Shown here piece after piece: positions 10,663-18,724 of a stretch of DNA of 56,268 nucleotides (positions within the stretch are counted from its first letter, which is position 1; each line of letters opens with the position of its first letter). The stretch is taken from NCBI GenBank assembly GCA_029564595.1, contig JAKQPS010000076.1, positions 1-56,268 on the forward strand, in the 5' to 3' direction. A model generated the notes under the pieces. It made no database searches. It worked only from the letters and a program-made list of their open reading frames with translations, and had not been told where the DNA came from. A program made the translations under genes and the position numbers. This stretch comes from a bacterium (GTDB lineage Bacteria; UBP15; UBA6099).

Positions 10663-10897
10663 GCGGAGAAAACTGGCTCGAAGAAATAATTTTGATATTC
10701 AGACTACGGAATTACGGTATTGTTCATATAATGTATAAATCACGCGGCGCGTGGCGGCGGACGCCGAAATTACCCGCATCCGTTCAAAATATCCGCCCGA
10801 TAGGTTAGAATTCACTCCGAATCCGCCGGCTCTGCGGGCGGTTCAGGGCAAAAACACCGCCGCCCGGCGGCGGAAATATTAAAGGAGCGTCACAGCA

Positions 10898-11116
10898 ATG
10901 GAAGAAAAAGTAAAAGAAATACTCTCCAAGATACGCCCTCAGCTTCAGGCCGACGGCGGGGACATCGAATTCGTCTCCATGCAGGACAGCGAAGTGAAAG
11001 TGAGGCTCAAGGGAGCTTGCCACGGCTGTCCCGGCGCTCAGATGACCCTCAAGATGGGCGTCGAGCGCGCGCTCAAACAACACGTCGACGAAAGCATCAC
11101 CGTAGTTTCCGTGTGA
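10898..11116 (+). CDS. Small Nfu-type (NifU C-terminal domain) Fe-S scaffold protein
   Basis: A 72-residue protein consisting only of the NifU C-terminal domain. It has the LQADGGDIEFV motif at residues ~16-26 and the cluster-binding pair in CHGCPGAQMTLK at ~43-54 (Cys-x-x-Cys). Family members assemble or carry a 4Fe-4S cluster to apo-proteins in the cytoplasm. AAAGGAG sits 11-17 bases before the ATG. It appears to be a single-gene unit; the upstream 235 bp contain GC-rich dyads (around 10,835-10,870) but no gene. Confidence 0.93.
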   Translation: MEEKVKEILSKIRPQLQADGGDIEFVSMQDSEVKVRLKGACHGCPGAQMTLKMGVERALKQHVDESITVVSV

Positions 11117-11177
11117 GCGCGGCGAGCAGGAATAAATTCAAATTCACAATCAGGGAAAATGATTTTTGTATGAGTTT

Positions 11178-11215
11178 GCGGGGAAACCGTTTTTTGCAAA
11201 AAATGGTTTCCCCGC
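11178..11215 (+). repeat. Long hairpin after nfu
   Basis: GCGGGGAAACC and GGTTTCCCCGC form an 11-bp stem. It continues inward through a GT wobble and six T/A pairs to a 2-base loop, making about 18 pairs. No U-run follows, so it may act as an mRNA 3-prime end stabiliser rather than a classical terminator. Confidence 0.6.
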
Positions 11216-11240
11216 GCCCCTTCCCAAAAAACTCTTAGCC

Positions 11241-11278
11241 GCCGATTTTTATTGAACTTCGTTCAATACGAAATCGGC
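11241..11278. repeat. Imperfect dyad in intergenic region
   Basis: GCCGATTT ... AAATCGGC flank an inner TTGAAC/GTTCAA pair with a TTC loop, giving a bulged hairpin. No function is assigned. Confidence 0.5.
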
Positions 11279-11359
11279 CTTGATAATTTTGAGCTGAATT
11301 TTTCAATAAGCCGAATCCCGCCGTTATACGACGTATTATTTGATTTTGCCCGTTGTGAC

Positions 11360-11422
11360 GGGTGCCACCCACAACCCCGTTGTGGGTGTGAGATGGGTAA
11401 ATCCAATTAAGAACTGGTATAG
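11360..11422 (+). repeat. Dispersed repeat, module B copy 1
   Basis: Contains CAACCCCGTTGTGGG followed by GATGGGTAAA and an AACTGGTATAG tail. The same order occurs at 15,835-15,896. Confidence 0.65.
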
Positions 11423-11436
11423 TATTCGGAAGCGAA

Positions 11437-11507
11437 TGTTCAGAGCGGATGAAACGGGGAACACAAGGCGCATATTTGAAGTAGGGGCGGGGTTGCCCCG
11501 CCCCAAA
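11437..11507 (+). repeat. Dispersed repeat, module C copy 1, with GC hairpin
   Basis: Starts TGTTCAGAGCGGATGAAA and contains a perfect 9-bp GC hairpin (GGGGCGGGG, TTG loop, CCCCGCCCC; 11,484-11,504). The second copy is at 16,026-16,097. Confidence 0.75.
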
Positions 11508-11517
11508 TTGTCGCCGT

Positions 11518-11580
11518 TATCCCGGATTCTTCACGAGAAAAATCCGAGAAATCGAATAAAGGGCGATCTACGTTGTTGAA
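11518..11580 (+). repeat. Dispersed repeat, module A copy 2
   Basis: Matches 8,601-8,664 from TATCCCG through GCGATCTACGTTGTTGAA. Confidence 0.7.
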
Positions 11581-11695
11581 TCATCGACTCGAACTGCCGT
11601 CACATACGAGAAACAGTATGCCCTCTCGTTCTCGCTCGATTCGCCTCGTATCTCATCCCTTTCTTCGATTTCAGCTCGCATTGGTAAAAAATGCG

Positions 11696-11808
11696 GGTTA
11701 TTGGGCGCGGAAACCGCGCCCCTACTGAACAAAAAAACACGGCGGCAACGAAGCAGGTCGCCGCTATGAAAATCGCCCCGGTTAGCCGTTTCTATCGGCG
11801 AATCCGGG
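11696..11808 (+). repeat. Dispersed repeat, module D copy 1
   Basis: Begins GGTTATTGGGCGCGG, has an 8-bp hairpin (GGGCGCGG AAA CCGCGCCC) and ends in ATCGGCGAATCCGGG. It matches 16,104-16,215 closely over ~112 bp. In this locus modules C and D are separated by ~190 bp; at 16 kb they abut. Confidence 0.75.
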
Positions 11809-11857
11809 ATAAAAAAATCCGGGCTGAAAACAAATCCGAAGTTTGATAAAATCCTGT

Positions 11858-12670
11858 TCAGTTCAGATATTCGCGGAGCATTCCGGCGGAATTGGTGGCG
11901 CGCAGTTTGGTCAGCGCGTGTTCCTCTATCTGCCGGATGCGTTCGGGGGAAAGGCTGAACACCCTGCCGACTTCGCGCAACGACATCGTTTCGCCGCCGC
12001 CGATGCCGAACCTCATCTCAAGCACGCGGCGCTCCTTTTCCGAAAGATTGCCGAGCGCGCGTTTAAGGTCGTCCCGCATCCTGTTGGCGATGCTTATCTC
12101 GACCGGGCTTGAAGCGTCGCGGTCTTCGATCACGTCCAGATAGTTGCCGCCCGAATCTTCCGATTCCGAAATCGGCGCGTCCAGAGACGCCGTGCCGGGT
12201 ATAAGCGAGAGAAGCTGTTTGACCATCGTTTTGTCTATTTCGGCGCGCGCGGAGATTTCTTCAAGGGTAGGCTCGCGGCCAAGCTCTTTTTCCAGCCCGT
12301 TCGTCGCCCCCATCAGATTTTTCAGATGCGAAGCGTAGTTCGAAGGCTTCCTTATGGTGTCTCCGTGTTTAAGCAGGGAATCGTCGATAGCCTGCCGTAT
12401 CCACCAAGTGGCATACGTGCTGAACCTGAATCCGCGCTCAGGCTCGAATTTCTCGGCGGCGGTTATCAGTCCGAGTATTCCCTCCTGCACCAAATCCTCG
12501 AACTCAAGTCCCTGACCCAGCCTTTTGCGGGCTATGCTAATAACCAGCGGCAGGTTCTTCTCGATAAACCTGTTCCTGTCGTCGAGGTCGTTCTTTGTGA
12601 AACCCTGAGAATAAATATCCTCTATTTTATTAGCGTTTTTTCTTCTTTCGGGCGCTTGTCCCGTTCTCAT
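11858..12670 (-). CDS. Sigma-70 family RNA polymerase sigma factor (RpoH/RpoS-like)
   Basis: 270 residues from the ATG at 12,670, which follows GGGAGGGGAAGGCG; the frame is open further upstream (to a TTG at 12,721), but that start has no site. It has region 2 (NLPLVISIARKRLGQGLEFE, then FSTYATWWIRQAI for the -10-binding region 2.4), region 3 with the second helix LGREPTLEEISARA, and region 4 ending in SLSPERIRQIEEHALTKLR, the -35-binding helix-turn-helix. It lacks regions 1.1 and 1.2, so it is an alternative sigma factor rather than the housekeeping RpoD; RpoH- or RpoS-like sub-family cannot be settled by eye. It directs polymerase to a subset of promoters. No anti-sigma gene is adjacent. 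Confidence 0.88.
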   Translation of the reverse strand: MRTGQAPERRKNANKIEDIYSQGFTKNDLDDRNRFIEKNLPLVISIARKRLGQGLEFEDLVQEGILGLITAAEKFEPERGFRFSTYATWWIRQAIDDSLLKHGDTIRKPSNYASHLKNLMGATNGLEKELGREPTLEEISARAEIDKTMVKQLLSLIPGTASLDAPISESEDSGGNYLDVIEDRDASSPVEISIANRMRDDLKRALGNLSEKERRVLEMRFGIGGGETMSLREVGRVFSLSPERIRQIEEHALTKLRATNSAGMLREYLN

Positions 12671-12824
12671 CGCCTTCCCCTCCCTTCGTTGCGACTTCCC
12701 TTTTTCGGCATTCCGGCGCAAATATACATGTTCACATTGTTTAGAACATTACATAAGACGCGAAAGTTCCAGAAAAAGTTAAAATGTCCTGACGAGCCTG
12801 AGAATAGCCCGCGCCGCGCGCGCG

Positions 12825-14057
12825 TCACTGCGGGGAGAGAAAGAGGTTTCTTTTTGTTATTCGGAAGACGCCCCGGTGGTTGAGCGCCCAGAGGTATTCG
12901 CGGTCGGAGATGAGCCGCTTGGGGACCATCAGAGATCGGTATATGTGAATGTTGACGTCTTTCCTTTTCAGGGTGTTGATGTCCAGAACGTTGATGCCGC
13001 GCGCGGTTCCGACGTACAGATGGCTGTCGTCTGCGGCGATTGTGACGATGTCCGAGCTGTCCAGCCCCTTCGACGCGTCGATGAGCGACCACTTGCCGTT
13101 TTTATAAATGACGAGGCCGGGGGTTACGGCGACGAACTTGTAGAAGATGGTTCCGTTTTCTATGTCCCGGATAAGTTTCTCGCGGTCTTCGTTCTTATAG
13201 TTGTGCCAGCGTTTGGTTTTTTTGATATAGACGGAGAAGGAATTTCTTGTCAATTTCGTTTCGTCGCCGAGGATGCCGTTCTGGTTTCCGGAAGTGGCGA
13301 AGGCGAGGCCGCCGGGGATGCGGATGATGTCGTTGACGAGCGAGCCGCCGCCGTGTTCGTCGGGTTGGAAAAAGGTGTATTCTTCAGTGACGCGGTTTAT
13401 CCTGAGAATGCCGGAGGGCACGCCCAGCCACAGATGTTTGCCGTCTGTCACCATAGCGGCGGCGGGTTTGGACGGCAGCAGCTTGACCCACTCGCCCGTT
13501 CTCCTGTCGATGATGTTTACGCCTTGCCATTCGGGGCCGCCCTGAGATGCGATGTAAATGCGCTCCGGGGTGAAGATGACCGGTCCGCCGGGGCCGAGAT
13601 GCTCTTTGACTGTCCAATGGTCGTGCGAGAACCATGAGCCGTCCGCCTCGTTCAGCCTGCACAAGGCCCCCGTGTTCGCGACTCTCGCCCACACATGGGG
13701 AGCCTCGAAGAATATGCCGGACGTGCCTGTTCCCGGACATTGATTTCCTTTATATGGAAAGAAGTCCCATTTGCCGGAATGTCTGTCGAATCTTCTTATG
13801 CCGCCAGAGCGCCCGACCCAGAGGTGTTCGCCGGCGGCGACCGCCGCGGTGGTGGGGGGGCTGGAGTCGATTTTCGCGCGCGCGGCGTCGGGATTGGCGG
13901 CGGTGTCGAACTGAATCACTCCCGTGGGCAGCCCGCTCGGTTTGGCCGCCTTCGGCGCGGACGAAATAGGGCTTGCCGCGATCGCCAGCGCCGCCGCCAG
14001 CGCAAACGCCGCCGCTTTTGCAGCCGTCCCTTTCTCTTTTATCCTTATCCGTTTCAT
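12825..14057 (-). CDS. Exported beta-propeller (two-component-regulator propeller-like) protein
   Basis: 410 residues from the ATG at 14,057, chosen because it starts a clear signal peptide: basic MKRIRIKEKG, then an Ala-rich hydrophobic core (residues ~13-29) and a cleavage region near ISSAPKA. The frame continues upstream only as a shadow of the patatin gene. At least three blades show the Reg_prop pattern: HLWVGRSGGIRRFDRHSGKW (~65-84), HLWLGVPSGILRI (~190-202) and HLYVGTARGINVLDI (~335-349). Such periplasmic propellers bind ligands or partner proteins; no catalytic domain or kinase is attached. The start lies 33 bases downstream of the end of the patatin gene, so the two probably share a transcript. 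No precise function is known. Confidence 0.8.
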   Translation of the reverse strand: MKRIRIKEKGTAAKAAAFALAAALAIAASPISSAPKAAKPSGLPTGVIQFDTAANPDAARAKIDSSPPTTAAVAAGEHLWVGRSGGIRRFDRHSGKWDFFPYKGNQCPGTGTSGIFFEAPHVWARVANTGALCRLNEADGSWFSHDHWTVKEHLGPGGPVIFTPERIYIASQGGPEWQGVNIIDRRTGEWVKLLPSKPAAAMVTDGKHLWLGVPSGILRINRVTEEYTFFQPDEHGGGSLVNDIIRIPGGLAFATSGNQNGILGDETKLTRNSFSVYIKKTKRWHNYKNEDREKLIRDIENGTIFYKFVAVTPGLVIYKNGKWSLIDASKGLDSSDIVTIAADDSHLYVGTARGINVLDINTLKRKDVNIHIYRSLMVPKRLISDREYLWALNHRGVFRITKRNLFLSPQ

Positions 14058-14089
14058 CAATGCCGTTTTCCGCGCCGGGCGCTCGCCCG

Positions 14090-15505
14090 TCAGCTTATCA
14101 GCTCGTAGTTGTCTTTTAAAATCAGCTTTGCTCTGTTGTACCCGCTGTTGACCAGTTTCCTCATGTAGTGCGGGAATATGTTGAAGTGGTCCATCCAGAA
14201 AATTTCGGAAGACGATGGGAAGTACAGATACTGAAGGTCGAGGTCGATTTGCAGGATTTCGCACACCTTGTCTTTGAGGAATCCGGTGAGCGCCTTCTTG
14301 GCTTTTCTGCGGTCGCCCGTCCTCATGTCTTTCAGAATCACGTCCAGTTCCTTCTGAAAGTCCGGCGACGAGAAATAGTCGAACACCTGCCGCCTTATCG
14401 TGTGCGCTTGCCACGAGGACCGGATTTTCTGCGCGACCATGATATAGACCGATTGCAGGAAGATGCTGAAGAAGCCCGACCGCGTCAGCGATCCCCACCG
14501 CTCGTCGTACTGATATGGCTCCAGCGTGTGGGAGATGATAATGAGGTCGGCGCCATTCTCGCGGGGCACGCCCGTGCTGAGCGTCTTCTTCACCTCGCCG
14601 TCTATGAAAAAGAGCTTTTCGCCCTCGACGGTTAGGAGTTTTGGGCGGTATATGCCGGGCAGGGAGCAGGACGCCGCGCAGGCCGCCGAGATCGGCACGC
14701 TGTCTATCCAGCGGTCTTCCCACGGGTCGGTGGTGAACGGCGAGCGCTTCGGCCCGAATATCGCCTTCCTCGGCCTGTCCAGTTCGGTTGCTATCACGTA
14801 AAAATCTATCCCGCGTTCCCTCTTCAACTGGTGGAAATCGTTTATTTCGAGAATGTCTTCCAGATACTTCTGAATCCTGTCAGTGTTGGAAAGCGCGGGG
14901 AACCTGATAATCTCGCGCAGGATGTTTTCGAGTCCGAAATAGTTGACGTCGCCGTAGTCGGAGAGGATGCGCTCATAGCCCGCCTCGATGTCGCCCGTCC
15001 TGAGAAATTCCGGGATGAAAGAGCGCGCGTACTCGCCGATGTCGTTGAGCAGGTCGGCGAACCTGCCGATGTCGGCGGCGTCCTTGATTTTTGCCGCAAG
15101 CTCGTGGAAGTCCGGGATGTTCGGCGGCAGCACGTCGTAGTAAGAAAGGCCCGTCATTTTTCCCTTTTCGCGGGGAGCGAAGTTGACGAAGTGCTGGATG
15201 AACTCCTTTTCGTCGAGGAAGCGGGCGATAGTGTCGTAAGAAAAATTGTTGCAGGCGAAAGCGCCGAAGAGAGAGCCGGCGCTGGAGCCGACCACCTCGA
15301 CAATCTCGTGCGGGCGGCCGTAGCCCCGCAACCCGATTCCTTCCTCTTCCAGCGCCTTGATTACCCCCAGATGATACCACAGGGCTTTCGCCGCGCCCCC
15401 GCTGCCGACGAACGCGATCCTCTTTTTCGACCTCAGGTCGATAGTTTCCCTGTCGCCGTCCGTCCTGTTGATATACTGGTTGATTTGTGCGGCTATGGCG
15501 TCCAC
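14090..15505 (-). CDS. Patatin-like phospholipase
   Basis: 471 residues from a GTG at 15,505. The patatin core is intact: a glycine-rich oxyanion loop (AFVGSGGAAKA, residues ~31-41), the nucleophile elbow GSSAG with Ser75, and the catalytic aspartate in FIDGE near residue 300. Family enzymes are lipid acyl hydrolases using a Ser-Asp dyad; many bacterial members act on membrane phospholipids. There is no signal peptide. The C-terminal ~150 residues are an unrecognised charged and aromatic-rich extension. It lies just upstream of, and on the same strand as, the exported propeller gene. No strong ribosome site is visible at the GTG, so the exact start is less certain. Confidence 0.87.
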   Translation of the reverse strand: MDAIAAQINQYINRTDGDRETIDLRSKKRIAFVGSGGAAKALWYHLGVIKALEEEGIGLRGYGRPHEIVEVVGSSAGSLFGAFACNNFSYDTIARFLDEKEFIQHFVNFAPREKGKMTGLSYYDVLPPNIPDFHELAAKIKDAADIGRFADLLNDIGEYARSFIPEFLRTGDIEAGYERILSDYGDVNYFGLENILREIIRFPALSNTDRIQKYLEDILEINDFHQLKRERGIDFYVIATELDRPRKAIFGPKRSPFTTDPWEDRWIDSVPISAACAASCSLPGIYRPKLLTVEGEKLFFIDGEVKKTLSTGVPRENGADLIIISHTLEPYQYDERWGSLTRSGFFSIFLQSVYIMVAQKIRSSWQAHTIRRQVFDYFSSPDFQKELDVILKDMRTGDRRKAKKALTGFLKDKVCEILQIDLDLQYLYFPSSSEIFWMDHFNIFPHYMRKLVNSGYNRAKLILKDNYELIS

Positions 15506-15834
15506 CTCGCAAGCTGAAACTGCGCGCGGCTAACTTGCGGTCCTCGCCGCGCCTCTCTTATGTTACCTTATTATGCCATGTCCGCGCAATAAACGTAAAA
15601 GACGCCCGTATTCCCCGCCTCGTCTTGGCCTGTCCCAAGATGTTTTCTGATAGAGATGTTGCGTCGCGCAGAGGAGCTGTTTTTCAACCCGAACCCGCTA
15701 CCTCTGAAAAAGACTTTCCCGGAGGCTCCCCCATGCTGCGCTTTGGGGCGCTCTGCAGCGAAGAACAGCGCCGGTTTTTCTTCATCAAGGCGCACATTGC
15801 GTCAGTTCAGAGGCCCCGTATTTGCATTGTGCCG

Positions 15835-15896
15835 GGTGGCGTCCGCAACCCCGTTGTGGGCGCGCGATGGGTAAAACCGATTAATGATTGGCATAG
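15835..15896 (+). repeat. Dispersed repeat, module B copy 2
   Basis: CAACCCCGTTGTGGG, GATGGGTAAA and GATTGGCATAG in the same order as 11,360-11,422. Confidence 0.65.
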
Positions 15897-15936
15897 AAAC
15901 GGCTCCGCAAAATTCGCCGAAAGCGCCGCCGTCATT

Positions 15937-15995
15937 CTCTCGAAAGAGGGAATCCATTTTCATATTACACACATTGACGGACATTAACTTTCAAC
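15937..15995 (+). repeat. Dispersed repeat, module E (5-prime part)
   Basis: From CTCTCGAAAGAGGGAA through CACACATTGACGGACA to CTTTCAAC. It matches the first half of 18,004-18,136; the second half is replaced here by the hairpin near 15,993. Confidence 0.75.
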
Positions 15996-16025
15996 CCGAA
16001 TCCATCATTAGGATTCGGTTGCGAT

Positions 16026-16215
16026 TGTTCAGAGCGGATGAAATGCGAGGCGCAAAGCGCATTTTTGAAGTAGGGGCGGGGTTGCCCCGCCCCAAACTAT
16101 CGTGGTTATTGGGCGCGGAAACCGCGCCCCAACTGAACAAAAAATGCGGCGGCAACGACGCAGTTCGCCGCTATGAAAATCGCCCCGGTTCGTCAGTTTC
16201 ATCGGCGAATCCGGG
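16026..16215 (+). repeat. Dispersed repeats, modules C and D adjoining (copy 2)
   Basis: 16,026-16,097 equals module C with the same GC hairpin (16,073-16,093), and 16,104-16,215 equals module D. In the copy at 11.4-11.8 kb the same two modules are separated by ~190 bp. Confidence 0.75.
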
Positions 16216-16320
16216 TTCAATATCCCCATAACTGATAACAGCCTCGACCTGCCCCTAGACAATCCTGCTGTCATAAATGTGTTATTCGGCGCTGCCGGCC
16301 CTGTCGCCCGTTTCCGGTTT

Positions 16321-16806
16321 TCATAATCGCTGTAGATGAAATATTATGTAATAAACGAGCAAAAACAGCTCTCCCCACCAGCCGAAGAAAGATATGATAA
16401 AACTGATGGTTATCTTAATCTGCCAAGACGACGGAAGCAGTTCGCCCGCTCTTCCTTCCCGTTCTCGCCGCAGCATGTAAGGACTGACCCGGAAGGACAG
16501 AAAAAGGCCGTTAAGAACTAGCGGAGCGACAATAAGCGCTTGCGCCGCCGGGACTATGCTCATATCAACATCGCGATAAAAAATGGCGCCGCCAATGATT
16601 CCAAGAGCCAACCCGACCCAGATAAGAGGCTTCGTCACTTTGTGCGTGCGAGTAGTGGCTTCAGTCCAATACGAAGACTTGCGGCCGAGAAAACCGTGCA
16701 AATCAATCACAGTCACCGCGCCGAGGCCGATCACGAATCCCGCGATAAACAGGAACAGGCCCGCGATGTCCAGCCATTGATTCGTAGTTAAACCTGTCAA
16801 CAACAT
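16321..16806 (-). CDS. Small integral membrane protein of unknown function
   Basis: 161 residues with about four hydrophobic segments (residues ~13-35, ~60-80, ~85-105 and ~130-155), separated by basic loops such as MLRREREGRAGE. The first segment carries acidic and histidine residues (TVIDLHGFLGRKS). I do not recognise the family with confidence; similar four-helix proteins occur next to respiratory or DUF2269-like genes. GAGG precedes the ATG. It stands alone, bordered by repeat-rich DNA on both sides. Confidence 0.7.
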   Translation of the reverse strand: MLLTGLTTNQWLDIAGLFLFIAGFVIGLGAVTVIDLHGFLGRKSSYWTEATTRTHKVTKPLIWVGLALGIIGGAIFYRDVDMSIVPAAQALIVAPLVLNGLFLSFRVSPYMLRREREGRAGELLPSSWQIKITISFIISFFGWWGELFLLVYYIIFHLQRL

Positions 16807-17120
16807 AATAATGCCTCGTAGAATATCAATTGATATTATAGCAATAATTGAATGAAATTTAATATCCCGGACGCCACCCCCAAAAATTCGTTTGGGGGAT
16901 AGCGCCTTTCAACATCTCCACAACTGAACAATAGCCAAACAGAGCCCCTCATAATCCATCAACAGCCTCCGCCTGCCCCTAGATGTCCATGATGTTTCTA
17001 GATGTTTCGGAATTGATTACAATGAAGATGATTGACGGGCGATGTGCGAGGTTGACAAGCGAATTTGTGAGATATTTGGAGCGCCGTTTGTTTGACTAAT
17101 TTTGATGGAGGAGTAATCAA
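16807..17120. other. Intergenic region at the start of the AT-richer accessory zone
   Basis: Contains module E 3-prime part (16,906-16,986), then AT-rich sequence before the nuclease gene. No gene is supported. Base composition shifts here from GC-rich chromosome to about 40-45 percent GC (estimated by eye). Confidence 0.55.
16906..16986 (+). repeat. Dispersed repeat, module E (3-prime part)
   Basis: CTTTCAACATCTCCA ... CCCTCATAATCCATCAAC ... CCCTAGATGT, matching the second half of 18,004-18,136. Confidence 0.75.
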
Positions 17121-17951
17121 ATGGCAATTGACTCTGCGCAATGGTTCGAAATCAATCAGGGTAAAATGAGAAAGATAACTGTTGAAGAAGCGCCCGAAGA
17201 GTTCAAGTCGCGCAGTCTACGCAGGTTTAAGACCGAAGGACAAATGACTGAGTTACTGTTAGAGCGCCCGGATGTTATTGAAAATGGGCTAATGGTCGCA
17301 AGATCAGATTCTGCAGGAAGCGGTGGCGCTGATCTAATAGGGATTACCTTGGATGGGCAGATACTCGTTGTAGAAATGAAAAGAGGGACAATTAATACAT
17401 CAACTCTTGGACAGGCTTTTGGATACGCGCTCGAAGCTGAGAAGTGGCCTAAGAACGGCTATCTGCTATCGAAGATGAAGTATTGGCAAATAAGAGATAT
17501 CGGAGAGCTGTGTCGGAGGATAGATAACGGAGCGAAATCGAACGCTTTTCCAGTGATTGTTGTTGTCGGAAACAACGTAACGGGTTCTATACTTGAAATG
17601 GCGAAGCACATGACAGAAAATAGTTTTTCGGGAAAGAAGATGGATATTCGCATCTTATCCGTTGGATTCTGGGAGAAAGGCGTTGAGGGCGATGGATATG
17701 TTTGCAGGCGGATACATAAGATGGAGAATGGACAACCTGTGAATTGGAAAGAATTGAAACAAGGCGATATTTTACAGAGCATCAATTGGCTTGATACTGA
17801 CGGATGTGATGTGCCGTATTATGTTGTGGGATACGCTGAAGATGGGCAAACCATCGTGAGAAAGACCAGAAGAAACAAACAAGGAAAGATCCTGCCATGC
17901 GGAGAAGAGATGCTTTTGCCGTTCTTGGTGAATTACAAAAGGGTTCAATAA
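17121..17951 (+). CDS. NucS/DUF91-like PD-(D/E)XK nuclease-domain protein
   Basis: 276 residues. The nuclease core reads GGADLIGI (Asp71), then ILVVEMKRGT (Glu85, Lys87), with Glu44 in an upstream helix, matching the D-(x)n-E-x-K catalytic pattern of NucS-like and related restriction-fold enzymes. It continues with LGQAFGYALEAEKWP, typical of this family. The C-terminal ~80 residues are a separate domain, possibly DNA-binding or regulatory. The site GGAGGAG lies 8 bases before the ATG. DNA cleavage is inferred from the intact motif. The gene is AT-rich relative to the chromosome to its left, flanked on both sides by module E repeats and followed by two other possibly defence-related genes. 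Confidence 0.75.
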   Translation: MAIDSAQWFEINQGKMRKITVEEAPEEFKSRSLRRFKTEGQMTELLLERPDVIENGLMVARSDSAGSGGADLIGITLDGQILVVEMKRGTINTSTLGQAFGYALEAEKWPKNGYLLSKMKYWQIRDIGELCRRIDNGAKSNAFPVIVVVGNNVTGSILEMAKHMTENSFSGKKMDIRILSVGFWEKGVEGDGYVCRRIHKMENGQPVNWKELKQGDILQSINWLDTDGCDVPYYVVGYAEDGQTIVRKTRRNKQGKILPCGEEMLLPFLVNYKRVQ

Positions 17952-18211
17952 GTGTCTTTTTTAACATATTGAATACGTCGAGAGTTCAAAGATGCCAGAG
18001 ATGCCCTCGAAAGAGGGAACCCATTTTCAAATCACACACATTGACGGACAGTAGCTTTCAACATCTCCATAATTGAGCAATAGCCATTCAGCCCCCCTCA
18101 TAATCCGTCAACCGCCTCAGCCTGACCCTAGATGTTCACGGGCGTAGTAGGCACAAGGTTGAGAGACTGAAGTGAAAAGACAATTTGTTTTTTTGATAGT
18201 ATAATTGCGAC
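17952..18211. other. Intergenic, mostly a full-length module E repeat
   Basis: 18,004-18,136 is the longest copy of module E. An AT-rich stretch at 18,176-18,205 may supply the promoter for the next gene. No gene seen. Confidence 0.6.
18004..18136 (+). repeat. Dispersed repeat, module E, longest copy
   Basis: Starts CCCTCGAAAGAGGGAA (a small CCCTC/GAGGG hairpin) and ends CCCTAGATGT. The 5-prime half matches 15,937-15,995 and the 3-prime half matches 16,906-16,986. Confidence 0.8.
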
Positions 18212-18661
18212 ATGTTATATTCAGGTCGCAGCGACATCCAACAAGAGGCCGAAAAAGAGATTCTCGTATCGCTTGCCAAGGTTATTGGCGTTGATTTTGA
18301 TAAGATACAAAAAAAGACAATTCAAGGAGTAGAGCTTGACGGATATGTAGGAGGCGGTGAAAAACCGATTTGCATTGAGATATGGGCGCATCAAGGCAAA
18401 GCGAAAAGCGCACAGAAAAACAAAGTAATGAATGATGTCTGCAAACTTATCCTGTTTGAAAAGCTATGCAAACGAAAATGCCGGAAGATATTCTGCGTTT
18501 CAGATAAAAATGCAATATCGTTTTTGGAAGGAAAAGGATGGCAAGGACAATTTGTTAAAGCATTTGATATTGAAAAGAGAGTAGTGGATATTCCTGATGA
18601 AACCAGAAACGCAATAATTGAGTTACAGAAAAAGCAAAATATGTACAAAAAACCAGAGTAA
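18212..18661 (+). CDS. Small protein of unknown function, possible restriction-fold domain
   Basis: 149 residues, lysine-rich, cytoplasmic. I do not recognise it. The central pattern (VELDGYVGG, then ICIEIWAHQGKAK at ~60-72) places an acidic residue, a beta-strand and Glu-x-x-x-x-x-x-Lys in an order reminiscent of PD-(D/E)XK folds, but the classical E-x-K is absent. The later strand KIFCVSDKNAISFLEGKGW suggests an alpha/beta domain. No clear ribosome site precedes the ATG. It sits between a NucS-like nuclease and a HEPN-like gene, so a part in the same accessory (perhaps defence) cluster is plausible but unproven. Confidence 0.55.
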   Translation: MLYSGRSDIQQEAEKEILVSLAKVIGVDFDKIQKKTIQGVELDGYVGGGEKPICIEIWAHQGKAKSAQKNKVMNDVCKLILFEKLCKRKCRKIFCVSDKNAISFLEGKGWQGQFVKAFDIEKRVVDIPDETRNAIIELQKKQNMYKKPE

Positions 18662-18724
18662 AAACAGTGTGTCTTATCTCGTAATATGGAATTATTGATT
18701 TGGGCATAAGCCCAAGGAGGAGTT

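Larger units (their letters stand above)
11117..11857. other. Non-coding repeat-rich intergenic region
   Basis: About 740 bp with no supported gene. It contains a long hairpin just after the nfu gene (11,178-11,215), a second dyad (11,241-11,278) and copies of four dispersed repeat modules that recur at 8,601 and in 15,830-16,215. Short frames across it have no start signals or familiar composition. Confidence 0.7.
15506..16320. other. Repeat-bearing intergenic region
   Basis: About 815 bp with no supported gene. It presumably holds the divergent or leftward promoter for the patatin gene near 15,510-15,600 (not resolved). From 15,835 to 16,215 it is made almost wholly of dispersed repeat modules B, E, C and D in that order. 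A hairpin equivalent to the giant-gene terminator lies around 15,993-16,020. Confidence 0.65.

Noticed and set aside
11484-11504. GC hairpin as a terminator
   Set aside because: No U-run follows and the same hairpin occurs inside a dispersed repeat at 16,073, so it is better explained as part of the repeat.
12876-13637. Long plus-strand frame opposite the propeller gene
   Set aside because: It has no ribosome site and mirrors the third-position bias of the minus-strand gene, which has a signal peptide and propeller motifs.
15487-15987. 166-codon plus-strand frame after the patatin gene
   Set aside because: It crosses dispersed repeat modules, lacks a ribosome site and has no protein-like composition.
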